Origin: Oscillospiraceae bacterium
GTDB lineage: Bacteria > Bacillota > Clostridia > Oscillospirales > Acutalibacteraceae
DNA: 64,000 bases
Assembly: GCA_902790325.1 (NCBI GenBank)
Contig: CADARP010000001.1
Location: forward strand, 62,001 to 126,000
Reading direction: 5' to 3'
Shown: positions 8,874 through 16,791 of the stretch, in pieces
Position numbering within the stretch: the first letter of the stretch is position 1
How the letters are laid out: every line of letters begins with the position of its first letter
Notes under the pieces: model-generated
Told to the model about the DNA's origin: nothing
Databases searched by the model: none
What the model saw: the letters and a program-made list of their open reading frames with translations, nothing else
Program-made: the position numbers and the translations under genes

Positions 8874-9745
8874 CAGATCCACCTCCGTTTCTCCATCGAC
8901 TGCACGGTGAAGAGCGTGAACAGCACCGAGATCGACGCGAAGTAGATGATGACTTTCACATCGAACATACCGTCAGCGAACATATAGAAGCGGTCAAACA
9001 TCGAAAGAACGCTGAAAACCTTGGGAAGCAGACCCTCCAGAAGGGTGGGCTTCGCAAAGCTGATGACCACGATCGGCACTTCCATGATGAGGAACGAGAT
9101 CCAGCCGACGGTGACGCTCTTGGTCATAAAGAAAGCCAGAAGCGACAGCAGGAAGATCATGATCGCAAATACGATCGTCGTCGCGCTCGGCGCATCCGGG
9201 AACGCGTCCGCGAGCTGACCCATGAGATAGCAGATCAGCAGCGTCACAAAGCTGACGATGGCGGATACGAATACGTTTTCGGTCAGCGATGAGATAAACA
9301 TGCCGATCGAGATCAGCGCGGCGCCCAGACAGAAGAACGCGAGGATCGCGCTGTAGATCGCGGTGTAGGAGAGCAGACCGGACGGGTCGTACAGCCGCAC
9401 ATGAAGCGGGTAGATACACGCCACCAGGATCGGGATCGCAAAAACGCACAGCATCGCAAGATACTTCCCGACCACGATCTGCGCCGTGGAAACAGGCAGC
9501 GAGTAAAGAAGCTGGTCGGTCTTCTGACGGCGTTCCTCCGAGAAGGAGCGCATCGTCAGCACAGGGATGGCGATCAGGAAAATGAACGAACAGTTATAGA
9601 ATACATATTCATAATGGGGCGATCCGTAAGAGAAGCAGATCATGCTCGCGTACAGTCCGAGCACAACGAGCAGCAGTGCAATAAAGACGAAGCCCGTTAC
9701 GCCGCGGAAATACGAACGCAGTTCTTTTTTAAACATTGCCAGCAT
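8873..9745 (-). CDS. ABC-2 type transporter permease
   Basis: The 290-residue integral membrane protein has about six hydrophobic segments. Near residues 60-90 it carries the ERRQKTDQLLYSLPVS stretch typical of ABC-2/GldF-like permeases, where a cytoplasmic helix docks on the ATPase. The start is ATG at 9745, eight bases after AAGGAGG, and overlaps the ATPase gene by 17 bases. It forms the membrane pore of the system encoded with the upstream ATPase and the two downstream auxiliary proteins. Direction is probably export, as for most ABC-2 systems (family knowledge). Confidence 0.88.
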   Translation of the reverse strand: MLAMFKKELRSYFRGVTGFVFIALLLVVLGLYASMICFSYGSPHYEYVFYNCSFIFLIAIPVLTMRSFSEERRQKTDQLLYSLPVSTAQIVVGKYLAMLCVFAIPILVACIYPLHVRLYDPSGLLSYTAIYSAILAFFCLGAALISIGMFISSLTENVFVSAIVSFVTLLICYLMGQLADAFPDAPSATTIVFAIMIFLLSLLAFFMTKSVTVGWISFLIMEVPIVVISFAKPTLLEGLLPKVFSVLSMFDRFYMFADGMFDVKVIIYFASISVLFTLFTVQSMEKRRWI

Positions 9746-10871
9746 CGTCTTCGCCTCCTTCCTGCGCGGTCATATCCGGCTCATCGGGGTCATCGGGTGT
9801 TTCCGGCTCGTCCGCCGGCTTGTCGAACGGCGCATACGCGTCGTATGCGCTTTCGGCCGTTCCGTCGAGCACCGTCTGCGCGTCGACTTCGAGCGCCGTT
9901 CCGGCTTCCGCCGCATCGGCTTGCGGCACGGGCACGGCCGGCTGCTGCGCGGTCAGCACGATGAACACGTCTTCGAGACTTGCGCGGCTTTCTTCGAGCC
10001 GCAGGATCAAACAGCCGTTCTGCAGCATCGCCAGCGCGAGCGCTTCTTTGATATCGACGCCCTTTTCGCACGTCAGGACAGCCTCGGTCGTTCCGTTCTC
10101 GCCCTCGGTGATCTGCATGTCGGTGACGCCTTCCAGCGTCTGCAGTCCGGCACAGACCGCGTCCGGCGAGCCCTTGACCGACACGGTCAGCACGGGCGTG
10201 GTGACGAAGCGGCTTTCCAGGTTTTCGGGCGTGTCCTCGGCAACGAGTTTGCCTTGGGAAATGATGAGAATGCGCTGACAGATCTCGCTGACCTCGGAGA
10301 GGATGTGGCTGCTGAAAATAACTGTGTGCTCCGCCGCCAGGGATTTGATCAGCGCGCGGATCTCGATGATCTGCGCCGGGTCGAGACCGACGGTCGGCTC
10401 GTCCAGGATGATGACTTTCGGATTGCCCAGGATCGCCTGCGCCAGCCCGACGCGCTGCTTGTAGCCTTTGGAAATGTTTTTGATCAGTCTGTTGCGCACG
10501 TCGATGAGGCCTGTCTTTTCCATCACGGCGTTGATCGCTTCGGGACGGTCTTTTTTGCGCACGCCCTTCATTTCCGCGACGAAGTCGAGATACTCAAGCG
10601 GCGTCATGTCGAGATACAGCGGCGGCTGCTCCGGCAGGAAACCGATGGATGCTTTTGCCTTGCGCGGTTCCTTGAATATATCGTGTCCGTCGATGAACAC
10701 TTCGCCTGACGTCGCCGACAGGCAGCCGGTGATGATATTCATGGTTGTGGACTTGCCGGCGCCGTTGGGACCGAGGAAACCGTAGATCAGTCCGTCCTCC
10801 ACCGTGAAGTTCAGATCGTCCACGGCAACATGGTCGCCGTATTTTTTCGTTAGGTTCCTGACTTCAATCAA
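9729..10871 (-). CDS. ABC transporter ATP-binding protein with acidic C-terminal tail
   Basis: The ATPase has Walker A GPNGAGKST, a signature-type segment around SKGYKQRVGLAQAI and Walker B VIILDEPTVGLDP, and it groups with CcmA/GldA-like ATPases. I start it at TTG 10871 because GGGAGG lies seven bases before it; the ATG at 10886 sits upstream of that Shine-Dalgarno. This gives 380 residues. The normal domain ends near SLEDVF, after which about 80 residues are rich in Ala, Asp, Glu and Pro, an unusual tail. A TATAAT on the minus strand at 10909-10914 may be the operon's -10, but its -35 is poor. Confidence 0.9.
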   Translation of the reverse strand: MIEVRNLTKKYGDHVAVDDLNFTVEDGLIYGFLGPNGAGKSTTMNIITGCLSATSGEVFIDGHDIFKEPRKAKASIGFLPEQPPLYLDMTPLEYLDFVAEMKGVRKKDRPEAINAVMEKTGLIDVRNRLIKNISKGYKQRVGLAQAILGNPKVIILDEPTVGLDPAQIIEIRALIKSLAAEHTVIFSSHILSEVSEICQRILIISQGKLVAEDTPENLESRFVTTPVLTVSVKGSPDAVCAGLQTLEGVTDMQITEGENGTTEAVLTCEKGVDIKEALALAMLQNGCLILRLEESRASLEDVFIVLTAQQPAVPVPQADAAEAGTALEVDAQTVLDGTAESAYDAYAPFDKPADEPETPDDPDEPDMTAQEGGEDDAGNV

Positions 10872-11045
10872 ATGAATTCCTCCCATCGGAAAATATTTCT
10901 GATTCGTTATTATATACCGTATTCATGAATAAACCATGAACAATTCGCGTGAATTGCGCGCAGCCGTGCAGCAAAATGCCCGGAACAGAAATGAACGGGC
11001 ACGCAGCTTTTCGGGACGAACCCGCCATGTTTTTCAAAAAAGCAC

Positions 11046-11074
11046 TTGAAAAAAAGCAAAGATATAACTATAAT
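11046..11074 (+). promoter_or_regulatory. Sigma-A-type promoter for ackA
   Basis: TTGAAA and TATAAT are separated by exactly 17 bases, 55 bases upstream of the ackA start codon. This is a near-consensus vegetative promoter. Confidence 0.85.
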
Positions 11075-11128
11075 AGTACAGATAACTGCTGTTTTCAAGC
11101 AAAAAATGGAGATTCGGAGGATATTATC

Positions 11129-12346
11129 GTGAAAATTTTAGTCATCAACGCAGGCAGCTCTTCTCTCAAGTATCAGCTCATCGACATGTCGACCGAGTCG
11201 ATGATGGCCAAGGGTATCTGCGAGCGCATCCACAGCGCTTCGGGTGAACTCGGTCACGTCGAGTGCAAGACTGCGGACGGCAAAAAGCACGAGTACGATG
11301 TTGAGCTGCCCAACCATACCGCCGCGTTCCTGGAAGTCAAGAAGAATCTGATCGGCGGCGTATGCAAAGTGATCGACAGCATGGACGAGATCGCCGCGGT
11401 CGGCCACCGTATCGTGCAGGGCGGCGCGCTGTTCAACAAGAGCGTGCTCGTCACCGAAGAAGTCATCGCCGGCATCGAGAGCCTGATCGACCTCGCTCCG
11501 CTGCACAACGCCGCGCACATCCAGGGTATCCGCGCGTGCATGGACGTGTTCGGCAAGGACGTGCCCGAAGTCGTCGTGTTCGACAACGCGTTCCATTCCA
11601 CCATGCCCGAAGAGGCGTTCATGTTTGCTCTGCCGTATGAATACTATGAAAAGTATCAGGTGCGCCGCTACGGCTTCCACGGCACCTCGCACCGCTATGT
11701 CAGCGCGCGCTGCGCCGAGGTCATGGGCAAACCCATCGAGGATCTGAAGATCGTCACCTGCCACATCGGCAACGGTTCCTCCATCACGGCCGTCAAGGGC
11801 GGCAAGGTCATCGACACGTCCATGGGTCTGACGCCTCTGGACGGTTTCATGATGGGCACGCGTTCCGGCGGCGTCGATCCGTCCGCGATCATTTACCTGC
11901 AGCAGAAAGAGGGCTGGACGCCCGCCGAGACCGACACCATCCTCAACAAGAAGTCCGGCGCGTTCGGCATTTCCGGCGTTTCGAGCGACGACCGCGATCT
12001 GATCGCTGCGGGCAACGAGGGCAATCACCGCGCTCTGCTCGCCAGAAAGATGCAGCACTACCAGATCCGCAAGTTTATCGGTTCTTACATTGCCGCGATG
12101 GACGGCGTGGACGCGATCGTCTTTACGGGCGGCGTGGGTGAGAACGCATTCGATATGCGTGCCAACATCTGCAACAACCTGTCCTTCCTGGGCATCAAGA
12201 TCGACGAAGCGTACAACTCCACGCTCGTCAAGGGCAAGGAGGGCGAGATCTCCACGCCGGATTCCAAGGTCCGCGTGTTCGTCCTGCCGACCAACGAAGA
12301 GCTCGTTATCGCCAGAGACACCAAGGAGATCGCCGAATCTCTGTAA
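11129..12346 (+). CDS. ackA: Acetate kinase
   Basis: The 405-residue protein matches acetate kinase over its full length: NAGSSSLKYQ at the N-terminus, RRYGFHGTSHRYV, and GLTPLDGFMMGTRSGG in the middle. It interconverts acetyl phosphate plus ADP with acetate plus ATP, the ATP-yielding last step of acetate fermentation. The start is GTG at 11129, eight bases after CGGAGG; the longer open frame upstream overlaps the promoter. No pta gene is adjacent, so phosphotransacetylase must be elsewhere. The gene is monocistronic, with its own promoter and a strong terminator. Confidence 0.97.
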   Translation: MKILVINAGSSSLKYQLIDMSTESMMAKGICERIHSASGELGHVECKTADGKKHEYDVELPNHTAAFLEVKKNLIGGVCKVIDSMDEIAAVGHRIVQGGALFNKSVLVTEEVIAGIESLIDLAPLHNAAHIQGIRACMDVFGKDVPEVVVFDNAFHSTMPEEAFMFALPYEYYEKYQVRRYGFHGTSHRYVSARCAEVMGKPIEDLKIVTCHIGNGSSITAVKGGKVIDTSMGLTPLDGFMMGTRSGGVDPSAIIYLQQKEGWTPAETDTILNKKSGAFGISGVSSDDRDLIAAGNEGNHRALLARKMQHYQIRKFIGSYIAAMDGVDAIVFTGGVGENAFDMRANICNNLSFLGIKIDEAYNSTLVKGKEGEISTPDSKVRVFVLPTNEELVIARDTKEIAESL

Positions 12347-12435
12347 TCGGCACACGCGCCGCAGCGCCTTCCGGCTTTTCCGTCTCCGGGTCATTTGTCC
12401 GGAAGAATGCGCGTAAAGCTTTATAAAACAATAGA

Positions 12436-12476
12436 CTGCCGCAGTTGACATCCGTCACTTGCGGCAGCCTTTTTTA
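12436..12476 (+). terminator. Rho-independent terminator after ackA
   Basis: A 14-bp stem (CTGCCGCAGTTGAC with GTCACTTGCGGCAG, one mismatch and one G-T pair, four-base loop) is followed by a run of T. It lies between two convergent genes. The opposite side is only moderately T-rich, so it may work weakly in both directions. Confidence 0.85.
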
Positions 12477-12484
12477 TCCGATTG

Positions 12485-13858
12485 TTATTTGACATGCACG
12501 ACGAAGTCGCCGCTCATGCCGTGCCAATGCACGGTGACGCGCGTTGTGCCTGCGCTGACGGGAATGGCGGTCGAGCCGACGAAACGCACCACATTCTCGT
12601 CATATCCGTCGAACGTCGAGCCGAGCAGGATCGGGAATGTGAACCCGTCCGCATCCAACGCAAACGTCCAGATCTTCTGACGTTTGTCGATCGTATAGAC
12701 CTGTTTCTCCGCCTTGACCGTGAGGATTTCCGGGATCGCGCTCGTCTTTCTGCGCACGACCGGTACATCTTCGTTGAATTCTTTGCTGTCGTCCGTCTTC
12801 GGCGCGTCGGAGAGGGAGAGCGTCACCTTGTGCAGCCGTGTCGGCCAGTTGCCCCAATCCGAGCCGTAGGCATATCCCAGGTATACGGGATCGCCCGCGC
12901 CGATGTGCCCGTCGGCTCTGCCGGAGATGCCGCAGTTGTGCAGCTTTCTTGCCGTGTTCGCTTTGACGAAGCCGCTTTTGCGAAATTGAATGCCGTCGAA
13001 CGACTCCCACACGGCGACATAGCTGTCATCCGAAAAGCGTTTCTCGGTGAATACGGCAATAAAACGGCCGTATTCGTCCAAATATTTGACGTCCGCCGAA
13101 TCGCCGCCGTTCTTGGGCGGGATACACTCGCCGTGGAACTGCAGCGTTGCCGGCCAATTTTCGTTCGTCGCGTCGGCGGTTGCGACACGCGTGGCTGCGC
13201 CTTTTTCGGTACACCATGAATAGTAGATATACAGCGTGTCGCCCACCAGCACAAAGGACGGCTCGCCGGCGCCGAACTGTTCGGGACTGTCGGTATACTC
13301 GATCAGCGGGACAGGTTTGACGCCCCAGCCGCTGCCCGTCCATTTTTCGAGGAACGGTCCCTGCGGCGTTTTGCTGCGCGCGACGCAGACGTCGTTGTCC
13401 ACGCCACGTTCGTCTGTGGTGGTCGTATAGCCGATATAATAATACTCGCCGAACTTGATGACGCCCGGATCGCATGTCCACCTCTGATCGTGGCTTTCCG
13501 ACGTCGGTTTGACCGCAATCGTCTCTGCCGACCTCGTTTTGCCGCCGTCGTACAGTCGCTTATATGTCACGACGTCCACAATGTCGCCCGGCCCGTTCGC
13601 GGCGCTCCACACATCGATGCTCCCGTCCGCGTTCAGGATCATCGACGGGCCGTACCGGTAGCCGCCTTTGAGCTCCGTCGGATTCCATATATCGACGCCC
13701 GCATCGTCCGCGGTAAGCTGCACATAGACGGTTGGATCACCCGGCTCGACCGGCTTCGACGGCGCGAAATCACCGCCGCCGGTGACAGGCGTCAATCCGA
13801 CGCCGAGCACGAACAGACCGGTCAGAAGGATTTTCAATACCAGATATATATATTCCAT
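12485..13858 (-). CDS. Secreted or membrane-anchored beta-propeller glycosidase-like protein
   Basis: The 457-residue protein opens with a hydrophobic signal/anchor segment (residues 4-24). The body has repeated YYIGYT- and LYIYYSW-like strands and a CDPGVIKFGEYYYIGYT segment that resembles the first-blade Asp region of GH43/GH32-type five-bladed propellers. The last ~110 residues form a separate beta-rich domain. I infer a surface glycan-acting or binding protein; the family is not certain and the catalytic residues cannot be assigned confidently. The start follows GGGGGT, with a promoter at 13886-13914. Confidence 0.7.
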   Translation of the reverse strand: MEYIYLVLKILLTGLFVLGVGLTPVTGGGDFAPSKPVEPGDPTVYVQLTADDAGVDIWNPTELKGGYRYGPSMILNADGSIDVWSAANGPGDIVDVVTYKRLYDGGKTRSAETIAVKPTSESHDQRWTCDPGVIKFGEYYYIGYTTTTDERGVDNDVCVARSKTPQGPFLEKWTGSGWGVKPVPLIEYTDSPEQFGAGEPSFVLVGDTLYIYYSWCTEKGAATRVATADATNENWPATLQFHGECIPPKNGGDSADVKYLDEYGRFIAVFTEKRFSDDSYVAVWESFDGIQFRKSGFVKANTARKLHNCGISGRADGHIGAGDPVYLGYAYGSDWGNWPTRLHKVTLSLSDAPKTDDSKEFNEDVPVVRRKTSAIPEILTVKAEKQVYTIDKRQKIWTFALDADGFTFPILLGSTFDGYDENVVRFVGSTAIPVSAGTTRVTVHWHGMSGDFVVHVK

Positions 13859-13885
13859 TTTATGACCCCCGCTTTCTTTTTTTTC

Positions 13886-13914
13886 AGTTTAACACGTAAA
13901 CCTCGATTTGTCTA
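13886..13914 (-). promoter_or_regulatory. Probable promoter of the beta-propeller gene
   Basis: On the minus strand TAGACA and TAAACT are separated by 17 bases, 27 bases upstream of the start codon. The -35 matches consensus at 5 of 6 positions and the -10 at 4 of 6. Confidence 0.5.
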
Positions 13915-13930
13915 TTCTTTTTAACGTTTA

Positions 13931-13942
13931 GAACAAATGTTC
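13931..13942. promoter_or_regulatory. LexA-like (SOS) box between two divergent promoters
   Basis: GAACAAATGTTC is a perfect 12-base inverted repeat fitting the GAAC-N4-GTTC core of the Gram-positive LexA/DinR operator; the outer consensus C on each side is not matched. It lies 20 bases upstream of the -35 of the TerB/BrxD/BrxHI operon and 16 bases upstream of the opposite gene's -35. The eight fixed bases are expected about once per 65 kb by chance, so only the location makes it notable. Confidence 0.4.
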
Positions 13943-13962
13943 AATTATTTTGCAAAAATTAC

Positions 13963-13991
13963 TTGCTTTTATTGCAAAGGATTGGTATAAT
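13963..13991 (+). promoter_or_regulatory. Promoter of the TerB/BrxD/BrxHI operon
   Basis: TTGCTT and TATAAT are separated by 17 bases and the -10 is extended (TGG immediately before TATAAT). The start codon of the first gene is 38 bases downstream. Confidence 0.75.
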
Positions 13992-14010
13992 AATCTTTAA
14001 AGATTCTTTA
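13992..14010. repeat. Overlapping palindromes just downstream of the -10, candidate operator
   Basis: AATCTTTAAAGATT (13992-14005) is a perfect palindrome that overlaps TAAAGATTCTTTA (13998-14010), an odd-length inverted repeat. The unit TCTTTA is also directly repeated 10 bases apart, one helical turn. The position at the transcription start would suit a repressor. Confidence 0.45.
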
Positions 14011-14029
14011 CGGAAAGGGCGGTGATCGG

Positions 14030-15484
14030 ATGGCGACGCGCGAGGAATGGATGGCGGAAATCGCGCAGAAGATCCGGCAGTCGTCGTCCGTCTACTCCGA
14101 CGAGCCGATCCTCTTTACTGCGGATCACATGAAGAATTATTTGCCGGCGCGGTGCCGCGAGATGCGCAAGCTGGCGTTTCAGGGCGGCAGGCGCAATTTG
14201 ACCTCCGCCGAGATCTTTTACAAACAGGGGAAATTCATGGAGGATTTCGAGGACGACTGTCCGTACGACGGCGAGTTCGTGCGGTACTTCCCGACGTACG
14301 AATCCATGAGCGACCGCCAGCTTCGCGGGTACTTTACCTGGCGCGCGCAGGTGCGGCGCGGCGATGTGCGCAAAACGTCACTGTCTTTTGCATACGTATA
14401 TATATATGAGCTGCTGAACGGGATCGGCGCCGCAGACCCCGAGGACGGATTCCGTAAGCTGTGCGCGTTCCGCGAGGCGTATCAGAAGATCGATCTGCAG
14501 ATCAACCGCTATCTGGACGTCTGGCTGCGCGACTATGTGATAAGCTGCGATCTTGATCCGTCGTACCTTGCGGATGTGGCGGATCTGGAGTTTGACCGTG
14601 CGCTGACTGTGCTGCGCGGCTGGCGGGAGGCGGACGATGACGCGCTGTTCGACGCGGTCTGCGAGCTGTCCACCTATCAGATCGCGCGCTCGCGCTACTG
14701 CAGGCAGGCGCCGCAGAAGACGAAGGCCGTGCTGTGCCAAACGATCCGCAGACTGTCCGAATACTGCGAGAAGCATCGCAAATACACGCTGACGGAAGGG
14801 TTCTTCGGCAGGCTCTTCACAACGCCGTACACCATGTTTTATTCCGCGATCGTGATGCAGAAACCGCAGCGCGACCGCACCTATACGGTCAGCGAGCTGT
14901 GCAGCTACACCTGCAGGGACGGTAAATGGAGCTGTACGCGCGTGTGGGGCAAGCACGGTAAGAATCCCGATCTCGGCGCGGTGGTGCGCGCGGCGGATGC
15001 GCTGCTGCGGGAGAGCGACGGCTTCCCGTACCCGCTCAAGACGGATGCGATCCCGAAGTATCTGCGCAGGATCATCCTTGACGCCGTGGAGGACGTGCGC
15101 GCCGAGGAACAGAAGCGCGCTTCGCGCGAGGTCCGCATCGACCTGTCGAAGCTGCAGGGCATCCGGGACGCGGCGGAAGTGACGCGCGAGCGCCTGATCG
15201 TAGACGAAGAACCGGAGCCGGAACCCGAGATCGCCGCAGAGCCGGAACCGGACGAGAACGATCTCGGACTGGATGCGGCCGAAGCGGCAGTCCTGCGCGG
15301 TTTGCTGCTGCGGCAGGACGTCGGAGATATTCTGCGCGGCAGCGGCCGGATGCTGTCGGTCGTCGCAGACGCAATCAACGAAAAGTGTTTCGACCGGTTC
15401 GGCGACACCGTATTGGTCATGGACGGCGAAATGCCGCAGATACTGGAAGATTACGAAGATGAACTGAAGGAGATGCTCCTATGA
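14030..15484 (+). CDS. TerB-N/TerB-C domain protein, first gene of the TerB-BrxD-BrxHI operon
   Basis: The 484-residue protein has a TerB-N-type domain in its first half: LPARCREMRKLAFQGG near residue 40, then a FVRYFPTYESMSDRQLRGYF segment. An acidic Glu-Pro linker lies around residues 391-411 and a TerB-C domain covers 412-484 (VVADAINEKCFDRFGDTV). The central TerB domain itself is not evident. TerB-N/TerB-C proteins recur beside ATPases and helicases and are thought to act in stress or DNA-defence systems (family knowledge); the biochemistry is unknown. No other ter genes are present, so tellurite resistance is unlikely. The stop overlaps the next start (ATGA). Confidence 0.85.
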   Translation: MATREEWMAEIAQKIRQSSSVYSDEPILFTADHMKNYLPARCREMRKLAFQGGRRNLTSAEIFYKQGKFMEDFEDDCPYDGEFVRYFPTYESMSDRQLRGYFTWRAQVRRGDVRKTSLSFAYVYIYELLNGIGAADPEDGFRKLCAFREAYQKIDLQINRYLDVWLRDYVISCDLDPSYLADVADLEFDRALTVLRGWREADDDALFDAVCELSTYQIARSRYCRQAPQKTKAVLCQTIRRLSEYCEKHRKYTLTEGFFGRLFTTPYTMFYSAIVMQKPQRDRTYTVSELCSYTCRDGKWSCTRVWGKHGKNPDLGAVVRAADALLRESDGFPYPLKTDAIPKYLRRIILDAVEDVRAEEQKRASREVRIDLSKLQGIRDAAEVTRERLIVDEEPEPEPEIAAEPEPDENDLGLDAAEAAVLRGLLLRQDVGDILRGSGRMLSVVADAINEKCFDRFGDTVLVMDGEMPQILEDYEDELKEMLL

Positions 15485-16791
15485 AAATACCGAAACGCAT
15501 TGCGTCCGTGGTCATCAATTCACTCAAAGGCGGCGTTGTGCCGCGCATCGGTCTGCCGTATATCACGGTCGGACGCGAGACGGAGATCGCCGCGCTGCTG
15601 CACGATGTGGACATCATCGCAGACGGCGGCGCCTCGTTCCGCTTCATTGTCGGACGGTACGGCAGCGGCAAGAGTTTCCTGCTGCAGACGATCCGCAGTT
15701 ACTGCATGGATCGCGGTTTCGTCGTTGCGGACGCTGATCTGTCGCCCGAGCGCCGTCTGCAGGGTACGAAGGGACAGGGACTTGCGACGTACAAAGAACT
15801 GATCCGCAATATGTCCACCAAGACCCGTCCCGAGGGCGGTGCGCTGACGCTGATCCTCGATCGCTGGATCAGCTCCGTGCAGAGCGAGGTCGCTGCGGAA
15901 AGCGGACTTTCGGTGCAGGACGACGGTTTTGCTTCGCTCGTGGAGCGCCGGATCTTTACGGTCATCAGCGCGCTCAACGAGATGGTGCACGGCTTTGATT
16001 TCGCAAAGCTGCTGACGATCTATTACCGCGCCTATCTCAACGGCGACGACGAGAGCAAGGCGAAGGTCGTCAAGTGGTTCCGCGGCGAGTATGCGACCAA
16101 GACCGAGGCACGGTCGGAGCTGGACGTGAATATCGTCATTACCGACGACGACTGGTACGAGTACGTCAAGCTGTTTGCCGTGTTCCTCAAAAAGGCCGGC
16201 TACAACGGATTGATGATCCTGATCGACGAGCTTGTCAATATTTATAAGGTGCCCAACAGCATCACGCGGCAGTATAATTATGAAAAGATCCTGACGATGT
16301 ACAACGATACCCTGCAGGGCAAGGCGTCGTATCTCGGCATCATCATGAGCGGAACGCCGCAGTGCATCGAAGATACGCGCCGGGGCGTGTACAGCTATGA
16401 AGCGCTGCGTTCGCGCCTTGCGCAGGGACGCTTTTCACAGGAGGGCGTGCAGGACATGCTCGCGCCGGTCATCCGGCTTGAACCGCTGACGAATGAGGAA
16501 ATGCTCGTGCTGACGGAGAAGCTGACGGATGTGCACGCGCAGCTGTTTGACTATACGCCGACGCTGACGCAGAACGACCTTGTGGAATTCATCCGCATCG
16601 AGTTCGGCCGCATCGGCGCGGATTCGCATATCACGCCGCGTGAAGTGATCCGCGATTTCATCGAGCTGCTCAATATCGTTCACCAGAACCCGGACATGCA
16701 GGTGCAGAGCCTTCTGCAGTCCGATGCGTTCGATTATGCCAAAGGCACGCCGGAGCCGTCCGACGCGTCGTTTGCGGAGTTTGAAGTATGA
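15481..16791 (+). CDS. brxD: BrxD-type P-loop ATPase (DUF2791 family)
   Basis: The 436-residue protein has Walker A GRYGSGKS at residues 58-65, Walker B LMILIDE at 244-250 and a sensor-like IIMSGTPQ at about 287-294. Together with the YKELIRNMSTK and TPREVIRDFIELLNIV segments this is the DUF2791/BrxD pattern, an ORC/STAND-like AAA ATPase found in BREX type 2 loci. Start and stop both overlap the neighbours by four bases (ATGA), so the three proteins are probably made in fixed ratio and may form a complex. The symbol reflects family resemblance; no complete BREX locus is present here. Confidence 0.85.
   Translation: MKIPKRIASVVINSLKGGVVPRIGLPYITVGRETEIAALLHDVDIIADGGASFRFIVGRYGSGKSFLLQTIRSYCMDRGFVVADADLSPERRLQGTKGQGLATYKELIRNMSTKTRPEGGALTLILDRWISSVQSEVAAESGLSVQDDGFASLVERRIFTVISALNEMVHGFDFAKLLTIYYRAYLNGDDESKAKVVKWFRGEYATKTEARSELDVNIVITDDDWYEYVKLFAVFLKKAGYNGLMILIDELVNIYKVPNSITRQYNYEKILTMYNDTLQGKASYLGIIMSGTPQCIEDTRRGVYSYEALRSRLAQGRFSQEGVQDMLAPVIRLEPLTNEEMLVLTEKLTDVHAQLFDYTPTLTQNDLVEFIRIEFGRIGADSHITPREVIRDFIELLNIVHQNPDMQVQSLLQSDAFDYAKGTPEPSDASFAEFEV

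Noticed and set aside
10910-11098. Small minus-strand open frame with a hydrophobic start between the ABC operon and ackA
   Set aside because: No Shine-Dalgarno, and it overlaps the ackA promoter region; no homology recognised.
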